46,406 bases of DNA from Candidatus Shapirobacteria bacterium (GCA_028700625.1 JAQVSI010000004.1:1-46406), one strand, 5' to 3'; shown: positions 6,823 through 16,313, numbered from the stretch's first letter. The notes: generated by a model not told the origin, from the letters alone. Numbers and translations: made by a program.

Positions 6823-7185
6823 ATGAATCTGCTCACCAAATTATTTCTACCTTCCCCTGTTTACGCCCAAAACGCCTGGTCTGGTAGTTGTGTTTCTGGT
6901 AGTGGCAACGAAGCTGTCGCCACTATTCAAGGTTTTGGCTGTCTTTTTCAAAATATTGCCCAAGTTATAGTCTATTTCGCCGGCCTCGCCTTTTTCATTA
7001 TGTTCATTAAAGGTGGTTTTGAATACTTAACCTCCAGTGGTGATCCAAAAAAAACCGCCAAAGCCACTTCCACTCTAACCGTAGCCATAATTGGACTAGT
7101 TGGAGTTATTGCCTCTTTTTTAATTCTCAAATTTATTCAATCTTTCACCGGTGCCAACGTCACCGACTTCATCATCCCTAATTAA
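6823..7185 (+). CDS. T4SS pilin-like small membrane protein 6
   Basis: A 120-aa paralogue with a signal peptide ending SPVYAQNAW (about residue 17), two Cys residues (about 23 and 40) that could form a disulfide outside the membrane, helix 1, the loop FEYLTSSGDPKKTAKATSTL, and helix 2. It differs from copies 1-5 in having the Cys pair and its own promoter. It overlaps the next gene by 1 base, so it is read with the secreted protein and the VirB6-like protein; it may be the main pilin or a tip or minor subunit. Confidence 0.82.
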   Translation: MNLLTKLFLPSPVYAQNAWSGSCVSGSGNEAVATIQGFGCLFQNIAQVIVYFAGLAFFIMFIKGGFEYLTSSGDPKKTAKATSTLTVAIIGLVGVIASFLILKFIQSFTGANVTDFIIPN

Positions 7186-7991
7186 TGAAAAAAATAATCT
7201 TTTTTTTATTATTTTTATCGCTTCCTTTTTTAAAACCAGTTTTCATTTTTTCCCAAACTCCTACCCTAATTGCCACTCAAAGTTCAAACACTAGCCCTCA
7301 ACCAAATATTTTTACTTTATTCCTAAATTGGGTTTTAGGTCTCTTTGTCAAAACCGACTATAACATCAGCAGTAGAGAAATATCAAAAATAAATTCAGAT
7401 ATGACTGATTATGGTGATGTTAATAATCCAGATGAATATAAAACTAAACATTCTTTTGCCGGTTCTCGTTCGACCAGTTCCAATAGTCAAAATTGTCTTA
7501 AAGGCAATATTATTAAAAAAGTAATATTAGGAACCGATTCAAACAACACTTCTCTTTCAAAAATTTGTTTCGATTCTTCAAATAAATGTTTTATAGATTC
7601 CTCTTCTACTGATTCAATTTGTAAGACGATCACTATCAAAGATCTTGCTCATTATTTTGTCCAACAAAATAAACCATTCTATTGTGATTCTAACGACAAT
7701 TCAGTTGAAATAGAACAAAATATCATCGATAAAACTAATCAAAGCTATTCCACTGCTATTCCTCAAAATGAATTAAGTTGTTATCAACAAATCTACGATG
7801 ATTTTTATTTAACCCCAAAACAAACTTCCGATACAGAAGAAAACACTAATAAAATAATAAAAACCCCAATTTCAGACAAAGATCAAAAAGAAGGAGCCTC
7901 CAACTCTGATCTTCAAAAACAATTAGATCAAAATTTTTCTCCAGACGGATCTTCTGCTGGTCTTTATGGTCTTCGTCCTGCTAGTTGGTAA
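7185..7991 (+). CDS. Secreted Cys-containing protein of the T4SS cluster, unknown function
   Basis: A 268-aa protein not recognised as a family. It has an N-terminal hydrophobic signal segment (residues 1-23), a second weakly hydrophobic stretch (about 42-55), then a hydrophilic Ser/Asn/Thr-rich region with six Cys residues between about 104 and 205, and a charged C-terminus ending GLYGLRPASW. The Cys count suggests an extracytoplasmic, disulfide-bonded fold. It starts on the last base of the pilin 6 stop and ends 25 bases before the VirB6-like gene, so it probably works with the pilus, for example as a periplasmic or surface subunit. Confidence 0.6.
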   Translation: MKKIIFFLLFLSLPFLKPVFIFSQTPTLIATQSSNTSPQPNIFTLFLNWVLGLFVKTDYNISSREISKINSDMTDYGDVNNPDEYKTKHSFAGSRSTSSNSQNCLKGNIIKKVILGTDSNNTSLSKICFDSSNKCFIDSSSTDSICKTITIKDLAHYFVQQNKPFYCDSNDNSVEIEQNIIDKTNQSYSTAIPQNELSCYQQIYDDFYLTPKQTSDTEENTNKIIKTPISDKDQKEGASNSDLQKQLDQNFSPDGSSAGLYGLRPASW

Positions 7992-8004
7992 ATATCTTTT
8001 ATGC

Positions 8005-8010
8005 TAAAAT
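8005..8010 (+). promoter_or_regulatory. -10 box, leaderless start of the VirB6-like gene
   Basis: TAAAAT in the extended context TATGCTAAAAT, ending 6 bases before the ATG at 8017, within the 25-base gap after the previous stop. Confidence 0.6.
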
Positions 8011-8016
8011 TATTCA

Positions 8017-9660
8017 ATGTCCATCGTTAATATTCTTAAAAAAATCAATTCCCGCGACACTCGCCTTTTCCCTACAGTAAACACTCTAACTAAAATAATT
8101 TTTATCGCCTTAATCACCATAACTGCCACTTTTTTTGTCAAAAATATTCTCGCTGCCACCAATACTAATATCATTAAACAAACCCAAGATGCCCAAATAA
8201 AAAGCAATAATGCTGAAAGTTGGCAATTAAATTCTTGGAATACCACCGCTGTTAATGCCCTTACCACTTTAACAGGACCTCTCCCTTTCAACGAAGATGG
8301 TTCCATCGACGAATCAAAATACCAATTATCTGGTCTTTTGGGTACTTCAGCAAAAATGGCGACTGCTTTTTATCAACCACAAGCTTCTGGAGTTGAATAT
8401 ATTGCTCAAGTTAAAAATACTTTTTTAGGTAAACCAACATATGCTCAAGGAGTTTCCTTTAAAGCAGGACAAAGTCTTCAACCTCTTCTTCCTTTATGGA
8501 AAATTTTAAGAAATGTTGTTTATGCAATATCTTCAATTGTTTTTATTATTATTGGAGTTATGATTATGCTTCGAGTTAAAATTAGTCCTCAAGCCGTCAT
8601 TACCGTACAAAATAGTATTCCAAAGTTGATCACCACTTTAATTCTTGTAACTTTTTCTTACGCAATTGCCGGTTTGATAATAGACCTAAGTTACTGGATT
8701 CAAGGAATGGTTCTTATGATCTTTTTTTCAGCTAAAGGAGTGGCTTTAGATTCATCTCTTTTTACTGATCACAGATGGTCTAGTCTGATTCCACTTTTTG
8801 GAGGAACTGGCGCTAGTGTATTATTTAAATTTAAAAACCTGGCTACTGCTGATTTTGCTACTCTTTCAACTTTAGCCAATGCTACTGTCCCCGCTGGTTC
8901 AATGTTAGCTCTTAGTGGACTTGTTGGTCAAATAGTTTTAGGTAGTATAATCGGTGGTGTTGGTGGTCTTTTAGGTACTGGTGCTGGTTGGGCTTTAAAT
9001 TGGGGCGGTGGCGCAATTGGTTGGGCAATTGGAGCTGTGGGTGGATTGATTTTTGGCATAATCTTATTCATTTTTGTTGCAATTTGGTTGATTAAATTAT
9101 TTTTCGGTCTGCTTACTGCCTATGTAACTATTATTATTCAAATAATTACTGCTCCCATTGTTATCGGTATGGGTACTTTTCCAAACAGTAAAGTGGGTTT
9201 TTCTTCTTGGATTATTGATTTAATTTCCAAAGTTACTATTTTTCCAGTTGTATTAATAACCGTTGTCTTTATTAATTATATTATTGATAATGTTGCTGGA
9301 ATGGATCTTTGGAGACCATCATTACTAGATACTGGTGTTCTTGGGGGTGGAGCTGTAATCAAAGCTGCAATTGGCCTTGCTGGCCTTGCCATGATATCTA
9401 AACTTCCCAAATTAGTCCCAGAAGCTATATTTATGCTCAAAGCATCTCCATTTGGCAAAGCTATCGGTGAAAACCTTAGTAATATGCCTGGAAGCAAAAC
9501 TGCTCAGCAAGGACTTAGTATGGCAAAAGAAGCTGGATTTAAAGCAGCTGGCACTAGAATAAAAGAAATTCGTGATCTTAATAAGAAAAAGAATACTTCT
9601 AAACCAGGTACAAACGAAAATCCACCAACTGGAGAAAGTCTAGATAGTGCTCAACTATAA
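8017..9660 (+). CDS. VirB6/TrbL-like polytopic membrane protein of the T4SS
   Basis: A 547-aa protein with an N-terminal helix (about residues 27-46), a periplasmic-looking region (47-160) with FLGKPTYAQGVSF, then about six to seven further helices (167-188, 205-228, a long Gly-rich run 300-350, 355-385, 400-425, 445-460) and a cytoplasmic charged tail rich in K, N and P. This is the general shape of VirB6/TrbL proteins, which form the inner-membrane channel of type IV secretion systems. Sequence identity to that family is not obvious by eye, so the call leans on topology and the adjacent pilin genes. It ends the plus-strand T4SS block. Confidence 0.65.
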   Translation: MSIVNILKKINSRDTRLFPTVNTLTKIIFIALITITATFFVKNILAATNTNIIKQTQDAQIKSNNAESWQLNSWNTTAVNALTTLTGPLPFNEDGSIDESKYQLSGLLGTSAKMATAFYQPQASGVEYIAQVKNTFLGKPTYAQGVSFKAGQSLQPLLPLWKILRNVVYAISSIVFIIIGVMIMLRVKISPQAVITVQNSIPKLITTLILVTFSYAIAGLIIDLSYWIQGMVLMIFFSAKGVALDSSLFTDHRWSSLIPLFGGTGASVLFKFKNLATADFATLSTLANATVPAGSMLALSGLVGQIVLGSIIGGVGGLLGTGAGWALNWGGGAIGWAIGAVGGLIFGIILFIFVAIWLIKLFFGLLTAYVTIIIQIITAPIVIGMGTFPNSKVGFSSWIIDLISKVTIFPVVLITVVFINYIIDNVAGMDLWRPSLLDTGVLGGGAVIKAAIGLAGLAMISKLPKLVPEAIFMLKASPFGKAIGENLSNMPGSKTAQQGLSMAKEAGFKAAGTRIKEIRDLNKKKNTSKPGTNENPPTGESLDSAQL

Positions 9661-9731
9661 AACAAATGAAAAAAATAACCCCAAATCCTAATCCACCAAC
9701 TACTAATCCTCCTATTTCTCCTTAATTTAAA

Positions 9732-12053
9732 TTATTTTCCTTTCTTTCCGCCGTTAGCAAAATAATCCCAAAAATAATCAGTAAATTTTGATTTTCTATT
9801 CAACCTCATTGCTTCTATATATGTCAAACTATTACCTTTATTGTCATGGGCAATTTTTTGTTCAAGTATCCACTTCCATTGAGTTTCATTTATAAAAGAT
9901 TTTTTTGTCTCTGATAACTGAGTGTCTAAAACAACTTCTTTAAATTTACTCATTGCGTTAGTATCCCAACCTATGTTCTCTTTGGTTGCAAATATTTCCA
10001 ATAAGCCCAACACATAAAAAGCTTTCATATTATAAACACCACCACGACTTTTATTTTCACTATTAGCATCCTTTTCTGCCGGTGTCTCTGCTTTTCTCCA
10101 GCCAGTAGTTGTTTTTACCATTTCATAAGGTGGATCAACCTTGTCGAAACTACCAACTAACTCCTGAAAATTAGATAAATTTAATATCTTCTTTGGATCT
10201 GGATCAGATTCCATTAATGCATTTTTAACCGACAAAGTATAAGACGACAATACTTTTCCAAAATACATTGAAGAATTCTTTTTTCCAATTGCTTTATCTA
10301 CCAATACCTCTTCCGCCTTTATCGGACCCATTTTATCAGTCAAATCAGTAGACCTAGAAAAATATCTTAACCACCCATGAGCCAAACTTTCAATTCCTCT
10401 CGTTGCAAAAGGACCCATCTTTTTTCCCTTGGAAGCATCATCATTTCGATAATCTCTAAAATAAATAACTTCACAATTATTATCACCATTAATAAAACCA
10501 AAATTAAAAGTTGATGTTTCTGCTGTCGCATCAGCCAACTCATTAGCTAATTCATAAGCTTTTTTCCCATTATTACCAAGTTTACTAATTATATATTTAT
10601 CAACGATTCCTGCTCTTTCCGGATCATAACCATTACCATCCATAAATAATCCACCGTCTTGACCTTTAACAGAAGACATTTTAGGATCAATTTTTAAAAA
10701 TTTATCACGGCCACCACTATAATCTTTAGCATAACCACTTTCCCAAATTTCTCCTAATATTTTTTTATAATTAAAATTAGCTTCCTGGATATAATTCCAA
10801 GCACCAGCAATATTAAAACCAACCTCAGCAGACTCCTTAAAACAAAATTTTAAAACTTCCGTGTCCATTGTTCTGTCTATTTTAGATGCCTGATCAATCA
10901 TGTCACCAATACCACCCCTACCACTTTCGGTTATTCTAAAACTCACATCTCCTAAAAATTTACCGATATCAAAAATAGTTAATCTCGCTCTTATTTCTTT
11001 TCTTAATAACTCATATTCTTTTAAATTAACCCCAGTTTTTTCTGCTTCTGGAATTAATTCTGTCTTTAATTTATTAGTAATATGATCCAAAATATCTGTA
11101 GGTTGACCTGTTAAACGATATCTATTTGAAGCGTCTTCTAATCCCTCAATATAATCCAAATTTTTTCTGGCTATATTAGTTAAAACATTAACATCTGTTT
11201 CTTTCTTGATTAGATTTAAAAGTTCATATCCACCAATATCATCTATATCCTTTTGACTATTATCTTTTCCATCAGAATTTATTTTCTTTACCACTTTAGC
11301 CATTTTTTCTGCCGCAGCACTTATTTTTTCTACTGCTTGACCTAATACCGCTGCCACATCTAATTTATCAGCTGACCCATCAGCAGTGCCTTGCTCACCG
11401 TCAAGAATTCCTACTTCCATTTTTAAATATTCTTTAGCTTGTATCCATTCTTGTCTTTGATCATCAGAAATAATTTCTTTTCTCAAAGATAAAAGTCCTT
11501 TTCTTTGTTCAGCAATTTCATCAGCCGCTTGTTTTCTTTCAAAAGAATCTGTTAGATCATAGCTATCTCTAATATCACTAATTTCACGATAAATCTCTCT
11601 TATTTTTGGACTAGTTATTGTTATTTCCATTATTCCTCTTTCTAAATTTAACTCAGAATGACCACCATTATCATATTTAGTTGTTTTTGGTAAAATATCC
11701 CTCAATCCACCCACATTTAAACTAGTTTGTAATTCTTGATCATTATTTATTGCTAATGAACTAGATCTTCTCAAAATATCAAAAGTTTGATTTATTAATG
11801 TTTGATCAAGATGGTCATCACAACTTTTATCAATTAAATCTTTATAAGAATTAATAACATCTCCACTTGCAAATCTCACTACTTCGTCCACTTTGTTAGT
11901 TCTCTTTTGTTCTGTTTCAGAATTATCTTTCTTAAAAATTCCACTTTTTTTTATTTGTTCAGCCACGCTCAATATTTTTTGTTCAACTGGCTTTTCAACT
12001 TTACCCACGGTAAAACTTTTTTCCATATTACTAATTGGTTGAAATTCACTCAT
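9732..12053 (-). CDS. Large cytoplasmic protein of unknown function next to the T4SS cluster
   Basis: I do not recognise this 773-aa protein. It has no signal peptide and no membrane helix. It is rich in charged and helical sequence, with a likely coiled coil at about residues 160-270 (including an Ala/Lys stretch, AVEKISAAAEKMAKVVKK). The C-terminal half contains more globular segments, for example FNFGFINGDNNCEVIYFRDY and YNMKAFYVLGLLEIFATKE. It converges on the VirB6-like gene with a 71-base gap and has its own strong leaderless promoter. Its position between T4SS genes and its size make a secreted substrate or a cytoplasmic T4SS partner possible, but nothing in the sequence proves either. 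Confidence 0.75.
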   Translation of the reverse strand: MSEFQPISNMEKSFTVGKVEKPVEQKILSVAEQIKKSGIFKKDNSETEQKRTNKVDEVVRFASGDVINSYKDLIDKSCDDHLDQTLINQTFDILRRSSSLAINNDQELQTSLNVGGLRDILPKTTKYDNGGHSELNLERGIMEITITSPKIREIYREISDIRDSYDLTDSFERKQAADEIAEQRKGLLSLRKEIISDDQRQEWIQAKEYLKMEVGILDGEQGTADGSADKLDVAAVLGQAVEKISAAAEKMAKVVKKINSDGKDNSQKDIDDIGGYELLNLIKKETDVNVLTNIARKNLDYIEGLEDASNRYRLTGQPTDILDHITNKLKTELIPEAEKTGVNLKEYELLRKEIRARLTIFDIGKFLGDVSFRITESGRGGIGDMIDQASKIDRTMDTEVLKFCFKESAEVGFNIAGAWNYIQEANFNYKKILGEIWESGYAKDYSGGRDKFLKIDPKMSSVKGQDGGLFMDGNGYDPERAGIVDKYIISKLGNNGKKAYELANELADATAETSTFNFGFINGDNNCEVIYFRDYRNDDASKGKKMGPFATRGIESLAHGWLRYFSRSTDLTDKMGPIKAEEVLVDKAIGKKNSSMYFGKVLSSYTLSVKNALMESDPDPKKILNLSNFQELVGSFDKVDPPYEMVKTTTGWRKAETPAEKDANSENKSRGGVYNMKAFYVLGLLEIFATKENIGWDTNAMSKFKEVVLDTQLSETKKSFINETQWKWILEQKIAHDNKGNSLTYIEAMRLNRKSKFTDYFWDYFANGGKKGK

Positions 12054-12059
12054 GACCCA

Positions 12060-12088
12060 ATTATACCTTCCCCTACTTTTTTCTGCAA
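12060..12088 (-). promoter_or_regulatory. Promoter of the 773-aa protein gene
   Basis: TATAAT (12060-12065) ends 6 bases before the ATG at 12053. TTGCAG lies 17 bases upstream (12083-12088) as a partial -35 box. Confidence 0.6.
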
Positions 12089-12109
12089 TCTACAGTCTTA
12101 ATTAATTTT

Positions 12110-12139
12110 TCTGAGATCTGAAATCTGAAATCTGATAAA
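12110..12139. repeat. Short tandem TCTGAGA-type repeat
   Basis: Four degenerate units of ATCTGAAA. The last unit (TCTGATAAA) sits just before the ATG at 12147 and could serve as its -10 region. Confidence 0.65.
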
Positions 12140-12146
12140 CTTTTAC

Positions 12147-13844
12147 ATGTCTTCTCTTCTACCAACTTCCAATATTTCTTCCATCGAAAATCATATTCGT
12201 TTCTACCGCACCGCCCTAAAATCAAATCTCGAAGTAACTATTCACTCACTATCTGCCTCCCATCTCAAAATGCATTCCCTTCTCCATCCTTTTGGTGCCA
12301 ACCAAAAAGAAGTCGATTTTTCCGCTCTTATTTACTCTCTCAATCGCCTTCCAAAAATCATTGATGAAGCTGAAAAAATAATTCTTGGCCAAAGTCCAGA
12401 GGTTTTTGAAAAGGCCGGTTATAAAAATGTTGCCAATTGGAAAGAAGTCAAATCAAAAAGTCGCCGCCGAGTTGCCCATTTTAATTCTCAAAAAAATATT
12501 TTAGCCTATTTTATTGCTTCAGTTTCCGACATTGATGATATTACCAATACTCTAATTGCTCTTCAAACTGAATGGAATAAATTTAATCAAATTTTTCACA
12601 AATATTATTCTCTTTATTCTCTTTTTAAAAAAGATCTAGAATCTGATAATTTTTATAAAAAATTAAAAGTTAGCCCTAAAGACTGGCAAACTTTTATTTC
12701 TTCTCTTGGTCCAAATTGGGACAGAAAGCTAAAAAAAATCTATAAATCACCTCTCAACCTAAAAATTCAACTTCTTTCCGCTTCTTGGCTAAACTACACC
12801 AAATCCACCCAAAAATGGTGGAAAAACATTGCCACTATTGTTGCCCCTGTTTTTCACATTTCTCGCCAAGAAATCTATTTTGTCTCCAGCAACAACCACA
12901 GTCTTTTAAATGCCTTCACTGGTTTTCCTCTGGCTCATCAATTTGAAATTTTATCTAATCTCAAAACAGAACATCCATCTCTCTATCAAATTTGGAATCA
13001 AATCCAATCCAAAGAATCTCTTTTAAATCCAAACGATTTTATTTATTTTGTTTCGAAATACTTCTTATCAGATCCACAGGTTAAAAAAGAATATTTATCT
13101 TTTCAAAAAAAATTAGGCATTCTAACTATTCCAAATGCCAATTATCTCGACATCACTGCTCAAATATTCCCCATAAAAAATTTAGTTAAATCAAAATATC
13201 TCGATTCTCGACTAAAAATCAAAAACCATTTAAAAATCGACAAATCCAATTCTTTAATTTTCAATGTTGATTATCCTCTAGGTTTTGCTGCTTATCATCT
13301 TCTTACTGAAGTCATGGAAAATGTCAAAAATATAAAAGGGGTCTATATTCTTGGTAAAGCTGCTGCACTCAACAGCGAAGTCGGAGATATTCAAATTCCT
13401 CGTTTAGTTTTTGATGAACATACTCAGAATTCTTATCTTTTCAAAAATTGTTTCAGTGATTTTTTTCCATATATCAACAATCAAGGATCAATTTTAACCA
13501 ACCAAAAAGCCGTTTCTGTTCTTGGTACTTTTCTAGAAAACAAATCCTTATTAAATTATTATTTCAAGAACAATATTACTGTTATAGAAATGGAGTCCGG
13601 TCCTTATTTAAGCGCCGTCACTGAAAGTTGTTATGATCAACAATCTCCAAAAAACACTATTGTAGACCTTAACAGTTGTCCTTTTGACCTTGGAATTATC
13701 AATTACACTTCCGACACTCCCTATTCCAGTCTTCAAAATTTAGGCGACAGCAATCTTGGTATCAGCGGTATCGAACCTGTTACTCTCGGTTCTCTCGCGA
13801 TATTACAACGAATAATAAATCTTGAGGAATCAAAATCCCTCTAA
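12147..13844 (+). CDS. Protein with helical N-terminus and nucleoside-phosphorylase-like C-terminus (resembles DUF6909)
   Basis: A 565-aa protein. The first 330 residues are helical and polar, with no signal or membrane segment. From about residue 385 the sequence shows the pieces of the purine nucleoside phosphorylase/MTA nucleosidase fold in the right order: GVYILGKAAALNSEVGDIQI (the glycine-rich loop and GDI of that fold) and, about 75 residues later, ITVIEMESGPYLSAV (the EME that contacts the ribose). I recall CPR proteins of this kind filed under DUF6909 but cannot confirm it here. The fold call is inference from these motifs. The 3' end enters a family B repeat and overlaps the convergent nuclease gene. 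Confidence 0.65.
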   Translation: MSSLLPTSNISSIENHIRFYRTALKSNLEVTIHSLSASHLKMHSLLHPFGANQKEVDFSALIYSLNRLPKIIDEAEKIILGQSPEVFEKAGYKNVANWKEVKSKSRRRVAHFNSQKNILAYFIASVSDIDDITNTLIALQTEWNKFNQIFHKYYSLYSLFKKDLESDNFYKKLKVSPKDWQTFISSLGPNWDRKLKKIYKSPLNLKIQLLSASWLNYTKSTQKWWKNIATIVAPVFHISRQEIYFVSSNNHSLLNAFTGFPLAHQFEILSNLKTEHPSLYQIWNQIQSKESLLNPNDFIYFVSKYFLSDPQVKKEYLSFQKKLGILTIPNANYLDITAQIFPIKNLVKSKYLDSRLKIKNHLKIDKSNSLIFNVDYPLGFAAYHLLTEVMENVKNIKGVYILGKAAALNSEVGDIQIPRLVFDEHTQNSYLFKNCFSDFFPYINNQGSILTNQKAVSVLGTFLENKSLLNYYFKNNITVIEMESGPYLSAVTESCYDQQSPKNTIVDLNSCPFDLGIINYTSDTPYSSLQNLGDSNLGISGIEPVTLGSLAILQRIINLEESKSL

Positions 13845-14273
13845 ATCTCCCTTTGACTTAAAGGGAGACCTGAAAATCAATTCTCTTTCTTTTATTATTT
13901 TTTTCAAATCAATTTTAACTTTTTCAATATTATTTAATACTTCTCCATTTTTAAATCTCACTGTTTTTATTTTTCTTTGTTCTAAATATAAATCTCTTTG
14001 TTTATCTAAATATTTTTTATTATCATGTGAATCACCATCTATTTCTATACATAATAACAATTTAGAACAATAAAAATCTAAAATAAATTTACCAAGTGGT
14101 TTTTGTCTGAGAAATAAATAATCTATTTTTCTATTTTTTAAAACAGAATTCCAAATCAATGATTCTGATTTTGTTGGATTGTTTCTATTTTGCCTGGCTA
14201 ACTGTCTCAACTCATTTAAATACTTAAAATTGCCAATTTTAGTCATAGCTTCCATTGGACTAATATGTTTCAT
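13830..14273 (-). CDS. DUF559 endonuclease-like protein (PD-(D/E)xK fold)
   Basis: A 147-aa protein matching the DUF559/Vsr-like nuclease family: an N-terminal ARQNRNNPTKSESLIWNSVL segment, then FILDFYCSKLLLCIEIDGDSH with D66, E77 and D79 in the positions of the metal-binding residues, and KTVRFKNGEVLNN. The substrate is unknown; family members are often isolated genes of phage or repair origin. The last 15 residues (FRSPFKSKGDLEGF) are encoded by a family B repeat, and the gene overlaps the 3' end of the convergent 565-aa gene by 15 bases. A leaderless promoter precedes it. Confidence 0.85.
   Translation of the reverse strand: MKHISPMEAMTKIGNFKYLNELRQLARQNRNNPTKSESLIWNSVLKNRKIDYLFLRQKPLGKFILDFYCSKLLLCIEIDGDSHDNKKYLDKQRDLYLEQRKIKTVRFKNGEVLNNIEKVKIDLKKIIKERELIFRSPFKSKGDLEGF
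13831..13876. repeat. Family B palindromic repeat, copy 2
   Basis: CTCCCTTTGACTTAAAGGGAG hairpin preceded by CAAAATCCCTCTAAAT. It forms the 3' ends of two convergent genes at once. Confidence 0.8.
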
Positions 14274-14279
14274 AGATTA

Positions 14280-14285
14280 ATTATA
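14280..14285 (-). promoter_or_regulatory. -10 box, leaderless start of the DUF559 gene
   Basis: TATAAT on the minus strand, ending 6 bases before the ATG at 14273. Confidence 0.65.
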
Positions 14286-14314
14286 AGTAATTTAAATTAC
14301 ATTACAATTAACAA

Positions 14315-14355
14315 TTCCCTCCTTTAAGTCAAAGGAGGGGTAGGGGTGGATTTTG
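14315..14355. repeat. Family B palindromic repeat, copy 3
   Basis: CCTCCTTTAAGTCAAAGGAGG hairpin followed by GGTAGGGGTGGATTTTG, 9 bases after the ftsH stop on the minus strand. It could act as part of the ftsH 3' end. Confidence 0.75.
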
Positions 14356-14363
14356 AAAAAGGA

Positions 14364-16301
14364 TTATTTAACTATCTCTTCAAACTCTTCCTGATTCAAG
14401 CTTTCTTTTTCCATCAAAGCTTTAGCTACTTTTTCTAATTTAATTTTATTTTTTGTTATTACTTTTTTAGCTTCAGTAAAAGCAGTATCCACAAATTTTT
14501 TAATCTCTTCATCAACTTTTCCTTGCATATTATCAGAAATTTTAGCTGGTTCCATATAGGCTTTACCCCAATCTCCAACATCAATTTGTGGTCCCAAATT
14601 AATTGGTCCAAGTTCACTCATCCCCCATTCCACCACCATATTTCTCGCCATATTAGTGGCATTGGAAATATCCGACGAGGCTCCAGTTGTAATATCACCA
14701 AAAATAATTTCCTCAGCAGCTCTACCACCCATTACCATTGCCATTTGTTTAATTAATTTTGATTTTGTATAGTGAATAATATCTTTTTGAGGCGGTATCA
14801 AAGTAAAACCAAGTGCTGATCCTCGAGAAATTATAGAAATTTTCGACACTGGATCAAGCCCTTCCACATAATTTACTAATGCATGACCAGCTTCATGATA
14901 AGCTGTCATTAATTTATCCTCATCAGTTTGACTCCTTCTTTTTTCTGCGCCCAATTTAACTTTTAAACTAGCATCATCAATATCTTTCATATTAATTTTA
15001 GTTTTATTAATTCTAGCTGCTCCAATTGCTGCCTCATTCAACATATTTTCCAATTCAGCTCCCGAAAATCCCACTGTCGACTTTGCCACTCTCTCCCAAT
15101 TAACATCTTCTTCAAAAGGCTTACCTTTAGCGTGAATTTTTAAAATTTCTTGTCTGGCTTCCAAATCTGGCAATTCCAAAACCACCCGTCTGTCAAATCT
15201 ACCAGGTCTAAGTAATGCCGGATCCAATAAATCTCCCCTATTTGTTGCTGCTAAAACCACTACAGCGGTATTTGCTTCAAATCCATCCATTTCTACTAAA
15301 ATTTGATTTAAGGTTTGTTCTCTTTCACCATGACCACCATCCATTCCCCCTCTAATTCGGCCAATAGCATCAATTTCATCAATAAAAATAATTGCTTTTC
15401 CAGCTTTTTTTGCAGTTCCAAATAAATCACGAACACGACTTGCCCCAACCCCAACCAACATTTCCATAAATTCAGATCCAGCCATACTATAAAATGGCAC
15501 TCCAGCCTCTCCAGCCACTGCTTTTGCCAATAAAGTTTTACCAACTCCGCTTGGTCCTACTAGAAGCACTCCTTTAGGGGCTCTAGCTCCCATTTTATGG
15601 TACTTTTCAGGGTGTTTTAAAAAATCTACCACTTCTACTAAATCATTCTTAGCTTCTTCAACTCCCGCCACATCTTTAAAAGTCAAGCTTTGTTTACCTT
15701 TTATAAAAAGTTTAGCCGTCGATTTTCCAAATCCAAACATTCCACCGCCAGCTCCTCCACTTTGTTTTTTAAATAACCATAAAATCAAAAGTACTGGTAA
15801 TCCAATGGTTAACACTACACTCAAAATCTCCCCTATCATTTTCCATCCTTGTCTGTTTTCTATCTGTAAATTAAATTTAGATAAATCAACCCCCTCCTTT
15901 TGCAAAATCTCCGTCATTGAAATAGCCGTTTCTTTAGAAGCCACTAAAATTTTATCGCTATCTTTCAAATTCGCTAAAATTTGATTATCAGCCACAATTA
16001 TTTTTGCCACTTCATCTTTTTTAACTGCTGTTATTACCTCCGAAATTGACACATTAGAAATAGATTCTGGCACTAAAGCCTGTTTTAAAGTCGACAAAAC
16101 CCAATAACCCAAGATCAACCAAATTATCAATTTAACAATCTGTTTTGGTCCAATTTCAATTTTTGTAATTTTTACTCCTGGTGGCAATTTATTCAAAATA
16201 TCCTTAGGAATGGTATTTTTTTCCTCTTTTTTATCAGTCTTTTTGTCTTTTTTCAAACTAAAACCTTTTATTTTTTTAATTAAATCAATCAAATTTTTCA
16301 T
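14364..16301 (-). CDS. ftsH: ATP-dependent zinc metalloprotease FtsH
   Basis: A 645-aa membrane-anchored AAA protease that degrades misfolded membrane and regulatory proteins. In order it shows a basic N-terminus, helix 1 (about residues 55-72), an extracytoplasmic domain (75-155), helix 2 (158-177), a Gly-rich linker, Walker A GPSGVGKT (249-256), Walker B FIDEID (306-311), the arginine-finger region LRPGRFDRR (364-372), the zinc site HEAGH (469-473) and the third ligand Asp in GASSDISNA (544). The length is typical. It is a single gene with its own leaderless promoter; no partner such as hflK or hflC is nearby. Confidence 0.97.
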   Translation of the reverse strand: MKNLIDLIKKIKGFSLKKDKKTDKKEEKNTIPKDILNKLPPGVKITKIEIGPKQIVKLIIWLILGYWVLSTLKQALVPESISNVSISEVITAVKKDEVAKIIVADNQILANLKDSDKILVASKETAISMTEILQKEGVDLSKFNLQIENRQGWKMIGEILSVVLTIGLPVLLILWLFKKQSGGAGGGMFGFGKSTAKLFIKGKQSLTFKDVAGVEEAKNDLVEVVDFLKHPEKYHKMGARAPKGVLLVGPSGVGKTLLAKAVAGEAGVPFYSMAGSEFMEMLVGVGASRVRDLFGTAKKAGKAIIFIDEIDAIGRIRGGMDGGHGEREQTLNQILVEMDGFEANTAVVVLAATNRGDLLDPALLRPGRFDRRVVLELPDLEARQEILKIHAKGKPFEEDVNWERVAKSTVGFSGAELENMLNEAAIGAARINKTKINMKDIDDASLKVKLGAEKRRSQTDEDKLMTAYHEAGHALVNYVEGLDPVSKISIISRGSALGFTLIPPQKDIIHYTKSKLIKQMAMVMGGRAAEEIIFGDITTGASSDISNATNMARNMVVEWGMSELGPINLGPQIDVGDWGKAYMEPAKISDNMQGKVDEEIKKFVDTAFTEAKKVITKNKIKLEKVAKALMEKESLNQEEFEEIVK

Positions 16302-16307
16302 CTCAAC

Positions 16308-16313
16308 ATTATA
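16308..16313 (-). promoter_or_regulatory. -10 box, leaderless start of ftsH
   Basis: TATAAT ends 6 bases before the ftsH ATG. A second TATAAT lies 8 bases further upstream (16316-16321). Confidence 0.65.

Noticed and set aside
8010-8306. Minus-strand frame opposite the VirB6-like gene
   Set aside because: It shows no family features, its composition is that of an antisense shadow, and the plus-strand gene has clear membrane helices and a promoter.
9666-9725. A 19-codon Pro/Asn-rich reading frame (MKKITPNPNPPTTNPPISP) after the VirB6-like gene
   Set aside because: It is too short, low in complexity and lacks a clear promoter or ribosome site; it may be a remnant of the tail of the preceding gene.
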